From Actinomycetes bacterium (GTDB lineage: Bacteria; Actinomycetota; Coriobacteriia; Coriobacteriales; JAEZXW01): a stretch of 8,384 nt of DNA. The DNA lies in the NCBI GenBank assembly GCA_023419515.1, contig JAEZXW010000072.1:1-8384 (forward strand), given 5' to 3'. The notes under the pieces were generated by a model. That model searched no databases. It saw nothing but the letters and a program-made list of their open reading frames with translations, and was not told the origin of the DNA. The position numbers were made by a program, and so were the translations under genes. Positions 1 through 5,136 of this stretch are shown here, one piece after another; position 1 is the stretch's first letter; each line of letters starts with the position of its first letter.

Positions 1-2
1 TG

Positions 3-389
3 GCTAGACTTGCTGGTGTACCTGTCGGATTCATGAATGCGCTCTTGACCATCATGGTTGCTGTCACCGTTGCGGTTGCCTCGCGTGCAGTGGGCGCGCT
101 GATTGTTTCTGGTATTATGATCATTCCGGTCGTTAATGCACTTATTCTCGGCAAAGGCTATGCCAAGACGACCTGCTACGCCATTATCTTTGCTGTTATC
201 GCCATGGTTACGGCGCTCATCATGTCGTTTTACGTGCCAAACTTAAAGCCCGGCGGCACCATTGTCATGGTTGCAATCGCCGAGCTCATCGTTACCTACG
301 TATTTCGTGTGATCTTTATACGTGTGAGGTTTCGTTCACGCTTTGATGAGCAAGAGCGGATCTCCAAGCAGCTCGACATTCTTCGATAA
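3..389 (+). CDS. Metal ABC transporter permease (ABC-3/ZnuB-MntB family), 3' part only
   Basis: The reading frame is open from the window edge, so the gene begins upstream; the ATG at 33 is internal. The visible 128 residues hold about three membrane segments: a long hydrophobic stretch with the family-like pattern of a small-residue helix followed by Arg-Ala-Val-Gly and then Ile-Ile-Pro, a second helix beginning near CYAIIFAV, and a third near TIVMVAIAELIV. A charged cytoplasmic tail rich in Arg, Asp and Glu follows. This resembles the C-terminal end of ABC-3 permeases, which form the inner-membrane channel for Zn2+, Mn2+ or Fe2+ uptake together with an ATPase and a lipoprotein binding protein. 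The metal cannot be decided from this fragment, and the partner genes should lie to the left. The last 74 bp overlap the 3' end of the convergent ligase gene. Confidence 0.8.
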   Translation, partial: ARLAGVPVGFMNALLTIMVAVTVAVASRAVGALIVSGIMIIPVVNALILGKGYAKTTCYAIIFAVIAMVTALIMSFYVPNLKPGGTIVMVAIAELIVTYVFRVIFIRVRFRSRFDEQERISKQLDILR

Positions 390-1470
390 TCTCAGTCAAA
401 AGCTCGGTGTAAGAGATACCGCGTGCCATCTGCATCTGTGGAAAACGGCTATGTGAGGTAAATCCTGGAATGGTGTTGACCTCGTTAAAGACGATCTCAT
501 GATCGGGCGTGACAAACATGTCAACTCGTGCAAATCCGGTGCAGCCCAGCGCGCGATAAATGGTTTTGGCGCTGTCTTTAAGTGCGTCCTGCACGCTTTG
601 CGGCAGGCGCGCCGGCAGGTGAATCGCTGAATTAGTAAGGGTGTATTTTTCCTCGTAGTCAAAGAAGGTGTCGTGAATCTCGATCTCATCGACTTCACCG
701 ACCGTGAGATGGTCATCGCGACCAATGACGGCACAGCCACACTCAACACCAGTGATTGCTTCTTCGATAATGACGTTGGTGTCGTGCTCAAACGCCTTAT
801 CGAGCGCCTCATCAAGCTCGTCAATCGCATCAATGACGCTGATGCCAAATGATGATCCAGCGCGGACGGGCTTCACAAAGAGAGGAAGTTCGCCCATGGT
901 CTCAACGCGTGCTTTGACCTGCGCGCGATCTTCGGCGGCATATGCGGTAAGCGCGCGAGGAACACGAATGCCAGCATCCTTTACAAGCTTGTGCGAACGA
1001 TCTTTGTCCATACAAAGGGAGCTCGCAGCTGTGTTGCAGCCAATGAGCGGCAGCCCTGAAAGCTCAATAAGCCCGATCAGCGTACCATCCTCGCCACATT
1101 GGCCGTGAACGAGCGGCAACACGCCGTCCAGCTCAATAATACGAGGAGGAGCGCCTGCCTCATCAAAGACGAGCAGGCCAGCTGTGGCACGATCGGGAGA
1201 TAGAATTGCAGGAGAGAGCTCATCAGTCAGTGTAATCCAGCTGTCATCAGCGATTGCCTCAACAGGGCCGGTGTAGTGATACCAAGAACCGGTGCGCGTA
1301 ATGCCAACCATAACGATCTCGTAGCGATCGGTGTCGAGGTTGGTGATTACACTTGTGGCAGATTCAAGAGAAACGGGATATTCGGGGCTGTGGCCACCAA
1401 AAACGACCGCGATACACGGAAGATCAGGGGCGGTAGCAAGCTGGGTGTCATAAGTACTGGTGCTTGGCAT
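316..1470 (-). CDS. ddl: D-alanine ligase of the Ddl/Van family (VanC/VanG-like)
   Basis: This ATP-grasp enzyme joins D-Ala to a second D-amino acid for the peptidoglycan stem peptide, in the cytoplasm. It has 384 residues, near the usual 340-380. Motifs in order: VFGGHSPEYPVSLESA (23-38, N-terminal D-Ala site), VHGQCGEDG (121-129), SLCMDK (151-156), ATP-grasp loop RAGSSFGIS (203-211), omega loop FFDYEEKY (269-276), and FNEVNTIPGFTSHSRFP (328-344), which carries the metal-binding Glu and Asn. The SSFG, CMDK and FTSHSRFP variants resemble VanA/VanG/VanC ligases more than classical DdlA/B. The EKY triad (274-276) is kept, which argues against a D-Ala-D-Lac enzyme. Phe at 269/270 with Arg342 recalls D-Ala-D-Ser ligases. 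No vanT, vanXY or vanRS gene is nearby, so it may simply be the housekeeping enzyme. The ATG at 1470 is preceded by AAGGG with 6-nt spacing. It overlaps the convergent permease gene by 74 bp. Confidence 0.9.
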   Translation of the reverse strand: MPSTSTYDTQLATAPDLPCIAVVFGGHSPEYPVSLESATSVITNLDTDRYEIVMVGITRTGSWYHYTGPVEAIADDSWITLTDELSPAILSPDRATAGLLVFDEAGAPPRIIELDGVLPLVHGQCGEDGTLIGLIELSGLPLIGCNTAASSLCMDKDRSHKLVKDAGIRVPRALTAYAAEDRAQVKARVETMGELPLFVKPVRAGSSFGISVIDAIDELDEALDKAFEHDTNVIIEEAITGVECGCAVIGRDDHLTVGEVDEIEIHDTFFDYEEKYTLTNSAIHLPARLPQSVQDALKDSAKTIYRALGCTGFARVDMFVTPDHEIVFNEVNTIPGFTSHSRFPQMQMARGISYTELLTEIIEECRAAWRSALAHQSVNETSHV

Positions 1471-1476
1471 GAAAAT

Positions 1477-1481
1477 CCCTT
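1477..1481 (-). promoter_or_regulatory. Shine-Dalgarno of the D-alanine ligase gene
   Basis: AAGGG on the minus strand lies 6 nt before the ATG at 1470 and supports that start. It sits directly after the T-rich tail of the upstream hairpin, so almost no leader remains between that hairpin and the start codon. Confidence 0.6.
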
Positions 1482-1537
1482 CAACAAAAGAAAGACGTGC
1501 TCATTTGCACGGCATTTGTGCAAATTCTAGCACGTCT
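1481..1537 (-). terminator. Nested hairpin with T-rich tail between the surface-protein and ligase genes
   Basis: On the plus strand GACGTGCT (1494-1501) pairs with AGCACGTC (1529-1536), extended by one A-T pair (1493/1537). Inside it ATTTGCAC (1503-1510) pairs with GTGCAAAT (1518-1525) around a 7-nt loop, with only a 1-nt versus 3-nt internal loop between the two stems. Read on the minus strand the hairpin is followed by TTTCTTTTGTTGA, as expected for a factor-independent terminator of the surface-protein gene. The plus-strand side has no T-run. The tail is interrupted by C and G, so termination may be partial and allow read-through into the ligase gene. Confidence 0.65.
1524..1532 (-). promoter_or_regulatory. 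Possible extended -10 element for the ligase gene
   Basis: The minus strand reads TGC-TAGAAT, matching the extended -10 form TGn-TATAAT with one mismatch in the hexamer. It lies inside the hairpin between the two genes. No good -35 hexamer stands 16-18 bp upstream, which an extended -10 does not strictly require. If used, transcription would begin within the hairpin and the ligase mRNA would lack the complete stem. This is a weak call from pattern alone. Confidence 0.25.
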
Positions 1538-1576
1538 CTCTCAGATGACTTGAAAGGTGCAAGTAAATTTCAGCGA

Positions 1577-3181
1577 TCAGCGCCTCACTGCAGCGCCCAA
1601 GCTGATGAGGCTTACTCCTGCAAACAAAGCGATGAAGACAAGGGGTATGATATCGCTCGTTTTGGGGAGCTTGGCAGGCTGAGCCTTGCGGGTGGGTTTC
1701 TGAACTGGCTTGTTGGTGGTAGGTGCCAGCTGATTGTCGCTTGAGACGGGGTTCAGCGCGGGAAGAATTATGACTTCGGTTTCATCTCCGATTGCCTCGA
1801 TAGCTTCTTCGCTTGGCTCATCGGTCTCACTGATCTCATTGGCGCCTGGGGCTTCAGTTGATTCGGTAGCGGCTGGCTCTTCAGTCGCAAGACGCTTCTG
1901 TTGCACGCCGACGATCACGATGTCAGAGGGAGCTCTATCGCTCGCTGCGGCGATCACCTTTACGACCTTGTGCTTATCGAGCTGGTCAACCAGGTTAGAA
2001 AAATCAACCTCGTACACACCAGCACTTGTCTGCACGATCTTACTCGCATCAACCTCAATCAAATCATCTTCAATGCGAGGATCAATCATAAACTCAACCT
2101 TGAGCACTGCGTTTGGATCAGTCTTGACGATAAGCTTGCCATCCTCGAGATAAACGGTACCGCCGTGTGCTTCATTGACGACGGGCGTAGTGGTGCGCTC
2201 GGCAAACTTCACGGGCACGCGCTTGGTGTTGTAACCGGGCTGTGTCAGTTCAACAGCGTATTCGCCCAAGCCCTGATCAAAAAGCGACGTGGGCAGCGAT
2301 AAGATCTTATAGATGGTTTCGTCTGAGGAATTGAGCTTGGCATCAGTCACAGGATGCAAGCCGCCCTGTGGGTCAATAATCGTCACGGTCAGCCCGTTGA
2401 CAGGATGCACGTCAGTATCTTCAATGCGGATAAAGACATTAGGATGATCAGAGGCGAGCACTGGCGTGAGGTTCGCCACAGGGATATCCTTCACCGCTGG
2501 AGCAGGGTCGGCGCCTGACTCAGGAGCTGGTGTGGGGTTTGCCCCTGGATCAATGCCTGGTTCAGGAGCTGGCGCGGGTTCAGTGCTTGGCTCGCCAGTA
2601 TCTGGATTGGACGCTTCGTTCTCCTTCTCAGCAGGAAGACCATAGACCACAGAATTACCAGTGACCTGATATTTTTCCACCTCACTATAGGTATTCATAT
2701 CAAAGTGATAGACCCGCATTACAGGGACAAAGCTACTGCCTTGCGCAGGAATGCCGCGCGCGGTCAGATAGTCTTTGAGTGTGATGGTGTTATCGCCGCC
2801 GTGACCAAGATAGGGCGTTGCCTTACCAAACAAGAGGTCATAACTTGTTGCCTGCTTGGGATCAAAGACTTGGCCAGGAGGGACGATGTAAACTGCAAAC
2901 TCCACGCGCGATGGATCAACACCCATAGCATCAACCGTCGGAAACTCCTGATCAGCCGTGATGACGACAGTATTTTCTTTTGAAGGAGTCAGAGTGATTG
3001 ACTCTTGCAGGGTGAGCCTCATGGTTTCTTGCGCCAAGGCTGGTATGGCAAAGGAGGCAACCATAAACATTGCTGCTATCACAAGCCCGGCAATCGCACC
3101 AAGCGCTACAGCCACACCTCGTGTTGTGGCTTGTTTGCAGTGATTTTCTCTCTGAGAAGCGGCAAACGCCTTTATCTGCAT
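1577..3181 (-). CDS. Secreted, cell-wall-anchored Pro/Ala/Glu-rich surface protein (LPKTS sorting signal)
   Basis: A 534-residue exported protein that I do not recognise by family. It starts with a long signal peptide: a basic N-region, a hydrophobic core at about 22-47, and a likely cleavage at ALA-QE after residue 50. Residues 51-185 form an N-terminal region of predicted beta character. A linker follows (about 186-230) rich in Pro, Ala, Glu, Asp and Gly with a 14-residue repeat. Residues about 240-425 are probably one or two beta-sandwich modules. An acidic Thr/Glu/Ala stalk (431-470) and a Pro/Lys-rich stretch lead to LPKTSD (505-510), a hydrophobic helix (511-530) and a short AVRR tail, the layout of a sortase substrate. 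Ser replaces the usual Gly of LPXTG. The ATG at 3181 is preferred over one at 3211 because AAGGGAG stands 7 nt before it. A surface or adhesive role is inference. Confidence 0.75.
   Translation of the reverse strand: MQIKAFAASQRENHCKQATTRGVAVALGAIAGLVIAAMFMVASFAIPALAQETMRLTLQESITLTPSKENTVVITADQEFPTVDAMGVDPSRVEFAVYIVPPGQVFDPKQATSYDLLFGKATPYLGHGGDNTITLKDYLTARGIPAQGSSFVPVMRVYHFDMNTYSEVEKYQVTGNSVVYGLPAEKENEASNPDTGEPSTEPAPAPEPGIDPGANPTPAPESGADPAPAVKDIPVANLTPVLASDHPNVFIRIEDTDVHPVNGLTVTIIDPQGGLHPVTDAKLNSSDETIYKILSLPTSLFDQGLGEYAVELTQPGYNTKRVPVKFAERTTTPVVNEAHGGTVYLEDGKLIVKTDPNAVLKVEFMIDPRIEDDLIEVDASKIVQTSAGVYEVDFSNLVDQLDKHKVVKVIAAASDRAPSDIVIVGVQQKRLATEEPAATESTEAPGANEISETDEPSEEAIEAIGDETEVIILPALNPVSSDNQLAPTTNKPVQKPTRKAQPAKLPKTSDIIPLVFIALFAGVSLISLGAAVRR
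2489..2572 (-). repeat. Two-copy 14-residue (42-bp) tandem repeat in the surface-protein linker
   Basis: Residues 204-217 (PAPEPGIDPGANPT) are followed in register by 218-231, beginning PAPESGADP. The DNA repeats as well: TCAGGAGCTGG occurs at 2520 and again at 2562 on the plus strand, 42 bp apart. Such Pro-rich spacers often change copy number by slippage in wall-anchored proteins. Confidence 0.6.
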
Positions 3182-3188
3182 ATGTATG

Positions 3189-3195
3189 CTCCCTT
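3189..3195 (-). promoter_or_regulatory. Shine-Dalgarno that decides the surface-protein start
   Basis: The minus strand carries AAGGGAG with 7-nt spacing to the ATG at 3181. The alternative in-frame ATG at 3211 has its nearest purine-rich sequence (GAGGTGA) about 16 nt away, too far to be useful. Starting at 3181 also gives a more ordinary signal-peptide N-region. Confidence 0.65.
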
Positions 3196-3330
3196 GCACT
3201 CCAAAACACATGAAGCAGTCTATACAGTCACCTCATGCAACTTTCGACGTACTCTTTACTTTACGGAGAAACCTTGCCCGACCTGCAATAACAGCGATCT
3301 AAAAGGGAAGACCCAGGAGCCTATCTGCAA

Positions 3331-3341
3331 GAACAGTGTTC
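3331..3341. repeat. Dyad GAACAGTGTTC, first copy of a 10-bp direct repeat
   Basis: GAACA and TGTTC form a perfect inverted repeat around one G. The inner AACAGTGTTC recurs at 3467-3476, next to the predicted pyr transcription start. This could be a regulator site for either divergent gene, or chance. Confidence 0.3.
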
Positions 3342-3433
3342 TGAATTGCCTTGGCGACATCGTGCGGCAAAACCGCTCATTTTCACGGTAAAAATCTTTC
3401 AAGCCCTCGGATCATCAATCAAAAATCGATCCC

Positions 3434-3462
3434 TTGACAATCGCGCGCGCACTAGTAATACT
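3434..3462 (+). promoter_or_regulatory. Promoter of the pyr operon
   Basis: A perfect -35 TTGACA (3434-3439) is separated by exactly 17 bp from AATACT (3457-3462), a 4-of-6 match to TATAAT. Transcription would begin at about 3468-3471, leaving the whole PyrR-binding loop inside the leader RNA. The spacing and the fit with the attenuator downstream raise confidence. Confidence 0.7.
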
Positions 3463-3466
3463 GGCA

Positions 3467-3476
3467 AACAGTGTTC
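3467..3476. repeat. Second copy of AACAGTGTTC, at the predicted pyr transcription start
   Basis: Identical over 10 bp to 3332-3341. Here the full dyad is lost because A replaces the leading G. Its place just downstream of the -10 element would suit a repressor operator, but the sequence alone cannot show this. Confidence 0.3.
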
Positions 3477-3477
3477 G

Positions 3478-3512
3478 ACCTTTAAGCTTTGGTACTGAGA
3501 GACCAGCAAGGG
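3478..3512 (+). promoter_or_regulatory. PyrR-binding loop (anti-antiterminator) in the pyr leader
   Basis: The RNA can fold as CTT-TGGT (3487-3493), the loop segment ACTGAGAG (3494-3501), and ACCA (3502-3505) followed by GC and AAG (3508-3510). It carries CUGAGAG, fitting the conserved CNGNGAG hexaloop of PyrR-binding loops, and a downstream GCAAGGG like that of Bacillus leaders (both recalled, not searched). PyrR bound to UMP or UTP should stabilise this hairpin. Its 5' strand is the same sequence that forms the antiterminator, so the two folds exclude each other. Confidence 0.8.
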
Positions 3513-3610
3513 ACACGATCCATCAGATTGATGAATCGGCACAACAGATGCACACGCGCTTTTGGCGCCTCTTGTTGCGAATCAAAATACCGGCTCAGTA
3601 GCTTAAAGGT
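3478..3610 (+). promoter_or_regulatory. Antiterminator: long-range pairing across the pyr leader
   Basis: ACCTTTAAGC (3478-3487) is perfectly complementary to GCTTAAAGGT (3601-3610), and TACTGAG (3493-3499) to CTCAGTA (3594-3600), giving 17 base pairs with a 5-nt bulge on the 5' side. The 3' strand includes the terminator's apical region and its first three descending-stem bases (3608-3610). Forming this helix therefore disrupts both the terminator and the PyrR-binding loop. The enclosed segment can form small hairpins, such as GCGC (3556-3559) with GCGC (3565-3568). Confidence 0.75.
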
Positions 3611-3632
3611 GTTTTGGTTCTTTTTATTTGTT
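3579..3632 (+). terminator. Regulated intrinsic terminator (pyr attenuator)
   Basis: GAATCAAAATACC (3579-3591) pairs over 13 continuous positions, two of them G-U, with GGTGTTTTGGTTC (3608-3620). A small inner hairpin, GCT (3593-3595) with AGC (3600-3602), fills the loop. TTTTTATTTGTT (3621-3632) follows at once. The stem is A/T-rich, so it may be a moderate terminator, suiting one that is meant to be switched. The T-run ends directly at the pyrR Shine-Dalgarno. Confidence 0.75.
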
Positions 3633-3638
3633 GGGAGG
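3633..3638 (+). promoter_or_regulatory. Shine-Dalgarno of pyrR
   Basis: GGGAGG stands 5 nt before the GTG at 3644 and fixes that start. The frame is open upstream to a TTG at 3614, but that codon lies within the terminator stem and has no ribosome-binding site. Confidence 0.7.
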
Positions 3639-3643
3639 ATGCC

Positions 3644-4210
3644 GTGACGCAGTATTGCACCAAGACTGTTGTGCTCGATGAACAAACGCTCGATCGAGCA
3701 TTGACCCGAATTGCCCATGAGATTCTTGAGGCAAATCATGGCGCTGAAAACATCGCGCTTGTGGGAATCGTGACCCGCGGTGATGTATTGGCGCAAATCT
3801 TGGCAAAGCGAATCGAAAAAATCGAAGGTGTAAAGCCGCCTGTTGGCATGCTTGACATCAGCTTCTATCGAGATGACTATCACCAGACCATCTCGCCAAC
3901 CTTACATCAAACCAATATCCCGTTTGACGTCAACGACAAGCACATCATCCTCGTTGATGACGTCCTTTACACTGGTCGCACCATCCGCGCAGCGCTCGAT
4001 GCCATTATGGACTACGGTCGCCCCGCAACAATTCAGCTTGCCATCATGGTCGATCGCGGCCACCGCGAACTTCCGATCAGAGCAAACTACATCGGCAAGA
4101 ATGTGCCTTCGTCACACGATGAACTCATCAGACTCTTTATTCAGCCAATTGATGATCGCAATGCCGTTGAGATTCTTGAGAAAGTGGGCCAGGAGGACGC
4201 CTCATGTTAA
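3644..4210 (+). CDS. pyrR: PyrR, pyr operon attenuation regulator / uracil phosphoribosyltransferase
   Basis: PyrR is an RNA-binding protein with a phosphoribosyltransferase fold. In Bacillus it binds pyr leader RNA when loaded with UMP or UTP and promotes termination; many members also convert uracil and PRPP to UMP. The product has 188 residues, close to the usual 175-190. Visible motifs are VTRGDVLA (43-50), the flexible region DISFYRDDYH (71-80), the PRPP-binding loop IILVDDVLYTGRT (101-113), and the strongly conserved VDRGHRELPIRANYIGKNVP (137-156). The GTG at 3644 follows GGGAGG and gives the normal family N-terminus. It is the first gene after the attenuator, so it should regulate its own synthesis. 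Its last 7 nt overlap pyrB. Confidence 0.95.
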   Translation: MTQYCTKTVVLDEQTLDRALTRIAHEILEANHGAENIALVGIVTRGDVLAQILAKRIEKIEGVKPPVGMLDISFYRDDYHQTISPTLHQTNIPFDVNDKHIILVDDVLYTGRTIRAALDAIMDYGRPATIQLAIMVDRGHRELPIRANYIGKNVPSSHDELIRLFIQPIDDRNAVEILEKVGQEDASC

Positions 4211-5136
4211 GCGTTAAGCACCTCATCGATGCTAATGATTTGACCCGCGAGGACATCGAGATCGTCCTGGCAACCGCAAGCTCGTTTGCCAAGGTAACCG
4301 ATCGTCCGATCAAAAAGCTACCAACCCTGCGTGGCCGTACTATCATCAATCTCTTCCTAGAGCCTTCCACGAGAACCAGAACATCTTTTGAGGTTGCTGC
4401 AAAGCGCCTCTCTGCTGATACCTTTAACATCGCCGGATCTTCAAGTGCGGTTGCCAAGGGCGAGAGCCTGCGTGATACCGTCGAAACCCTGAACTCCATG
4501 GACGCCGACATGATCGTCGTGCGCTCGCGCTTTGCGGGAAGCCCGCAGGTCATCGCTGATTGTACCGATGCCCGCGTCATCAACGGAGGTGATGGCAAGC
4601 ATCAGCACCCAACTCAAGCGTTACTCGATCTTTACACGATGCGCAAACACTTCGATCGCATCGATGGTCTGCATGTGGCAATCGTTGGCGACATTTTGCA
4701 CTCGCGCGTAAGCGGTAGTCTCATTCCGGCGCTATTGACCATGGGTGCCCGCGTGACCCTGGTTGGCCCTCCAACCTACATGCCGATTGCGCCTGAAGTT
4801 TGGGGCGTCGAGGTCGTCAAAAGCATCGATGAGATCATCGATGTGGTCGACGTCGTCTATCTGCTTCGCATCCAGCTTGAACGTGCCGAAGGTGCTTCGA
4901 TCCCATCGCTGCGCGAGTACGCCCGTTTTTATGGCATGAACGCTGAACGCATGAAGCTCATGAAGCCTGAAGCGATGATCATGCACCCTGGTCCTATGAA
5001 CCGCGGTGTTGAAATTACGAGCGAGCCAGCCGATAGCCCGCGCTCGCTCATCTTGGATCAAGTCAATTCAGGTGTCGCCGTTCGTATGGCTGCCCTGTAC
5101 CTGCTCTTGGGAGGAACTGACAATGACAACCAATAA
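4204..5136 (+). CDS. pyrB: Aspartate carbamoyltransferase, catalytic chain
   Basis: PyrB condenses carbamoyl phosphate with L-aspartate to N-carbamoyl-L-aspartate, the first committed step of pyrimidine synthesis. The 310 residues match the family. Motifs in order: carbamoyl-phosphate loop EPSTRTRTSFE (53-63), the 80s-type loop with Lys85 in SSAVAKGES, HQHPTQALLD (133-142), VGDILHSRV (161-169) at the aspartate domain, LRIQLER (221-227), and HPGPMNRGVEI (261-271). No pyrI regulatory-chain gene is in the window, as in Bacillus, where the catalytic trimer works alone and control is by PyrR. The ATG at 4204 has AGGAGG 7 nt upstream. It overlaps pyrR by 7 nt and pyrC by 14 nt. Confidence 0.96.
   Translation: MLSVKHLIDANDLTREDIEIVLATASSFAKVTDRPIKKLPTLRGRTIINLFLEPSTRTRTSFEVAAKRLSADTFNIAGSSSAVAKGESLRDTVETLNSMDADMIVVRSRFAGSPQVIADCTDARVINGGDGKHQHPTQALLDLYTMRKHFDRIDGLHVAIVGDILHSRVSGSLIPALLTMGARVTLVGPPTYMPIAPEVWGVEVVKSIDEIIDVVDVVYLLRIQLERAEGASIPSLREYARFYGMNAERMKLMKPEAMIMHPGPMNRGVEITSEPADSPRSLILDQVNSGVAVRMAALYLLLGGTDNDNQ

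Larger units (their letters stand above)
3182..3433. other. Intergenic region upstream of the surface-protein gene, no gene seen
   Basis: I see no credible gene on either strand here. It should hold the promoter of the minus-strand surface-protein gene, but no convincing -35/-10 pair was found; TATAGA on the minus strand near 3219-3224 lacks a good -35 partner. The one distinct element is the dyad GAACAGTGTTC at 3331-3341, listed separately. Confidence 0.5.

Noticed and set aside
316..1470. Acquired vancomycin-resistance cluster
   Set aside because: Only the ligase is present; no vanT, vanXY, vanH or vanRS genes, and no mobile-element signs nearby.
1734..2302. Plus-strand open frames inside the surface-protein gene
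   Set aside because: They are shadows of the minus-strand gene, with low-complexity Ser/Thr-rich translation and no domain or supporting start.
3182..3211. Surface-protein start at ATG 3211 (10 residues longer)
   Set aside because: Its nearest purine-rich site is about 16 nt away, while the ATG at 3181 has AAGGGAG at 7 nt.
3331..3341. LexA (SOS) box at GAACAGTGTTC
   Set aside because: The spacing between GAAC and GTTC is 3, not the 4 of the Gram-positive LexA box, and neither neighbour is an SOS gene.
3614..3643. pyrR start at TTG 3614
   Set aside because: The codon lies in the terminator stem with no ribosome-binding site; GTG 3644 has GGGAGG and gives the family N-terminus.
3482..3883. 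Antisense open frame across the pyr leader and pyrR
   Set aside because: It runs opposite to the well-supported promoter, attenuator and pyrR, and its translation shows no recognisable domain.
5006..5122. N-terminal extension of pyrC
   Set aside because: It lies wholly within pyrB in another frame, and the extra residues do not resemble dihydroorotase; ATG 5123 has a proper Shine-Dalgarno.
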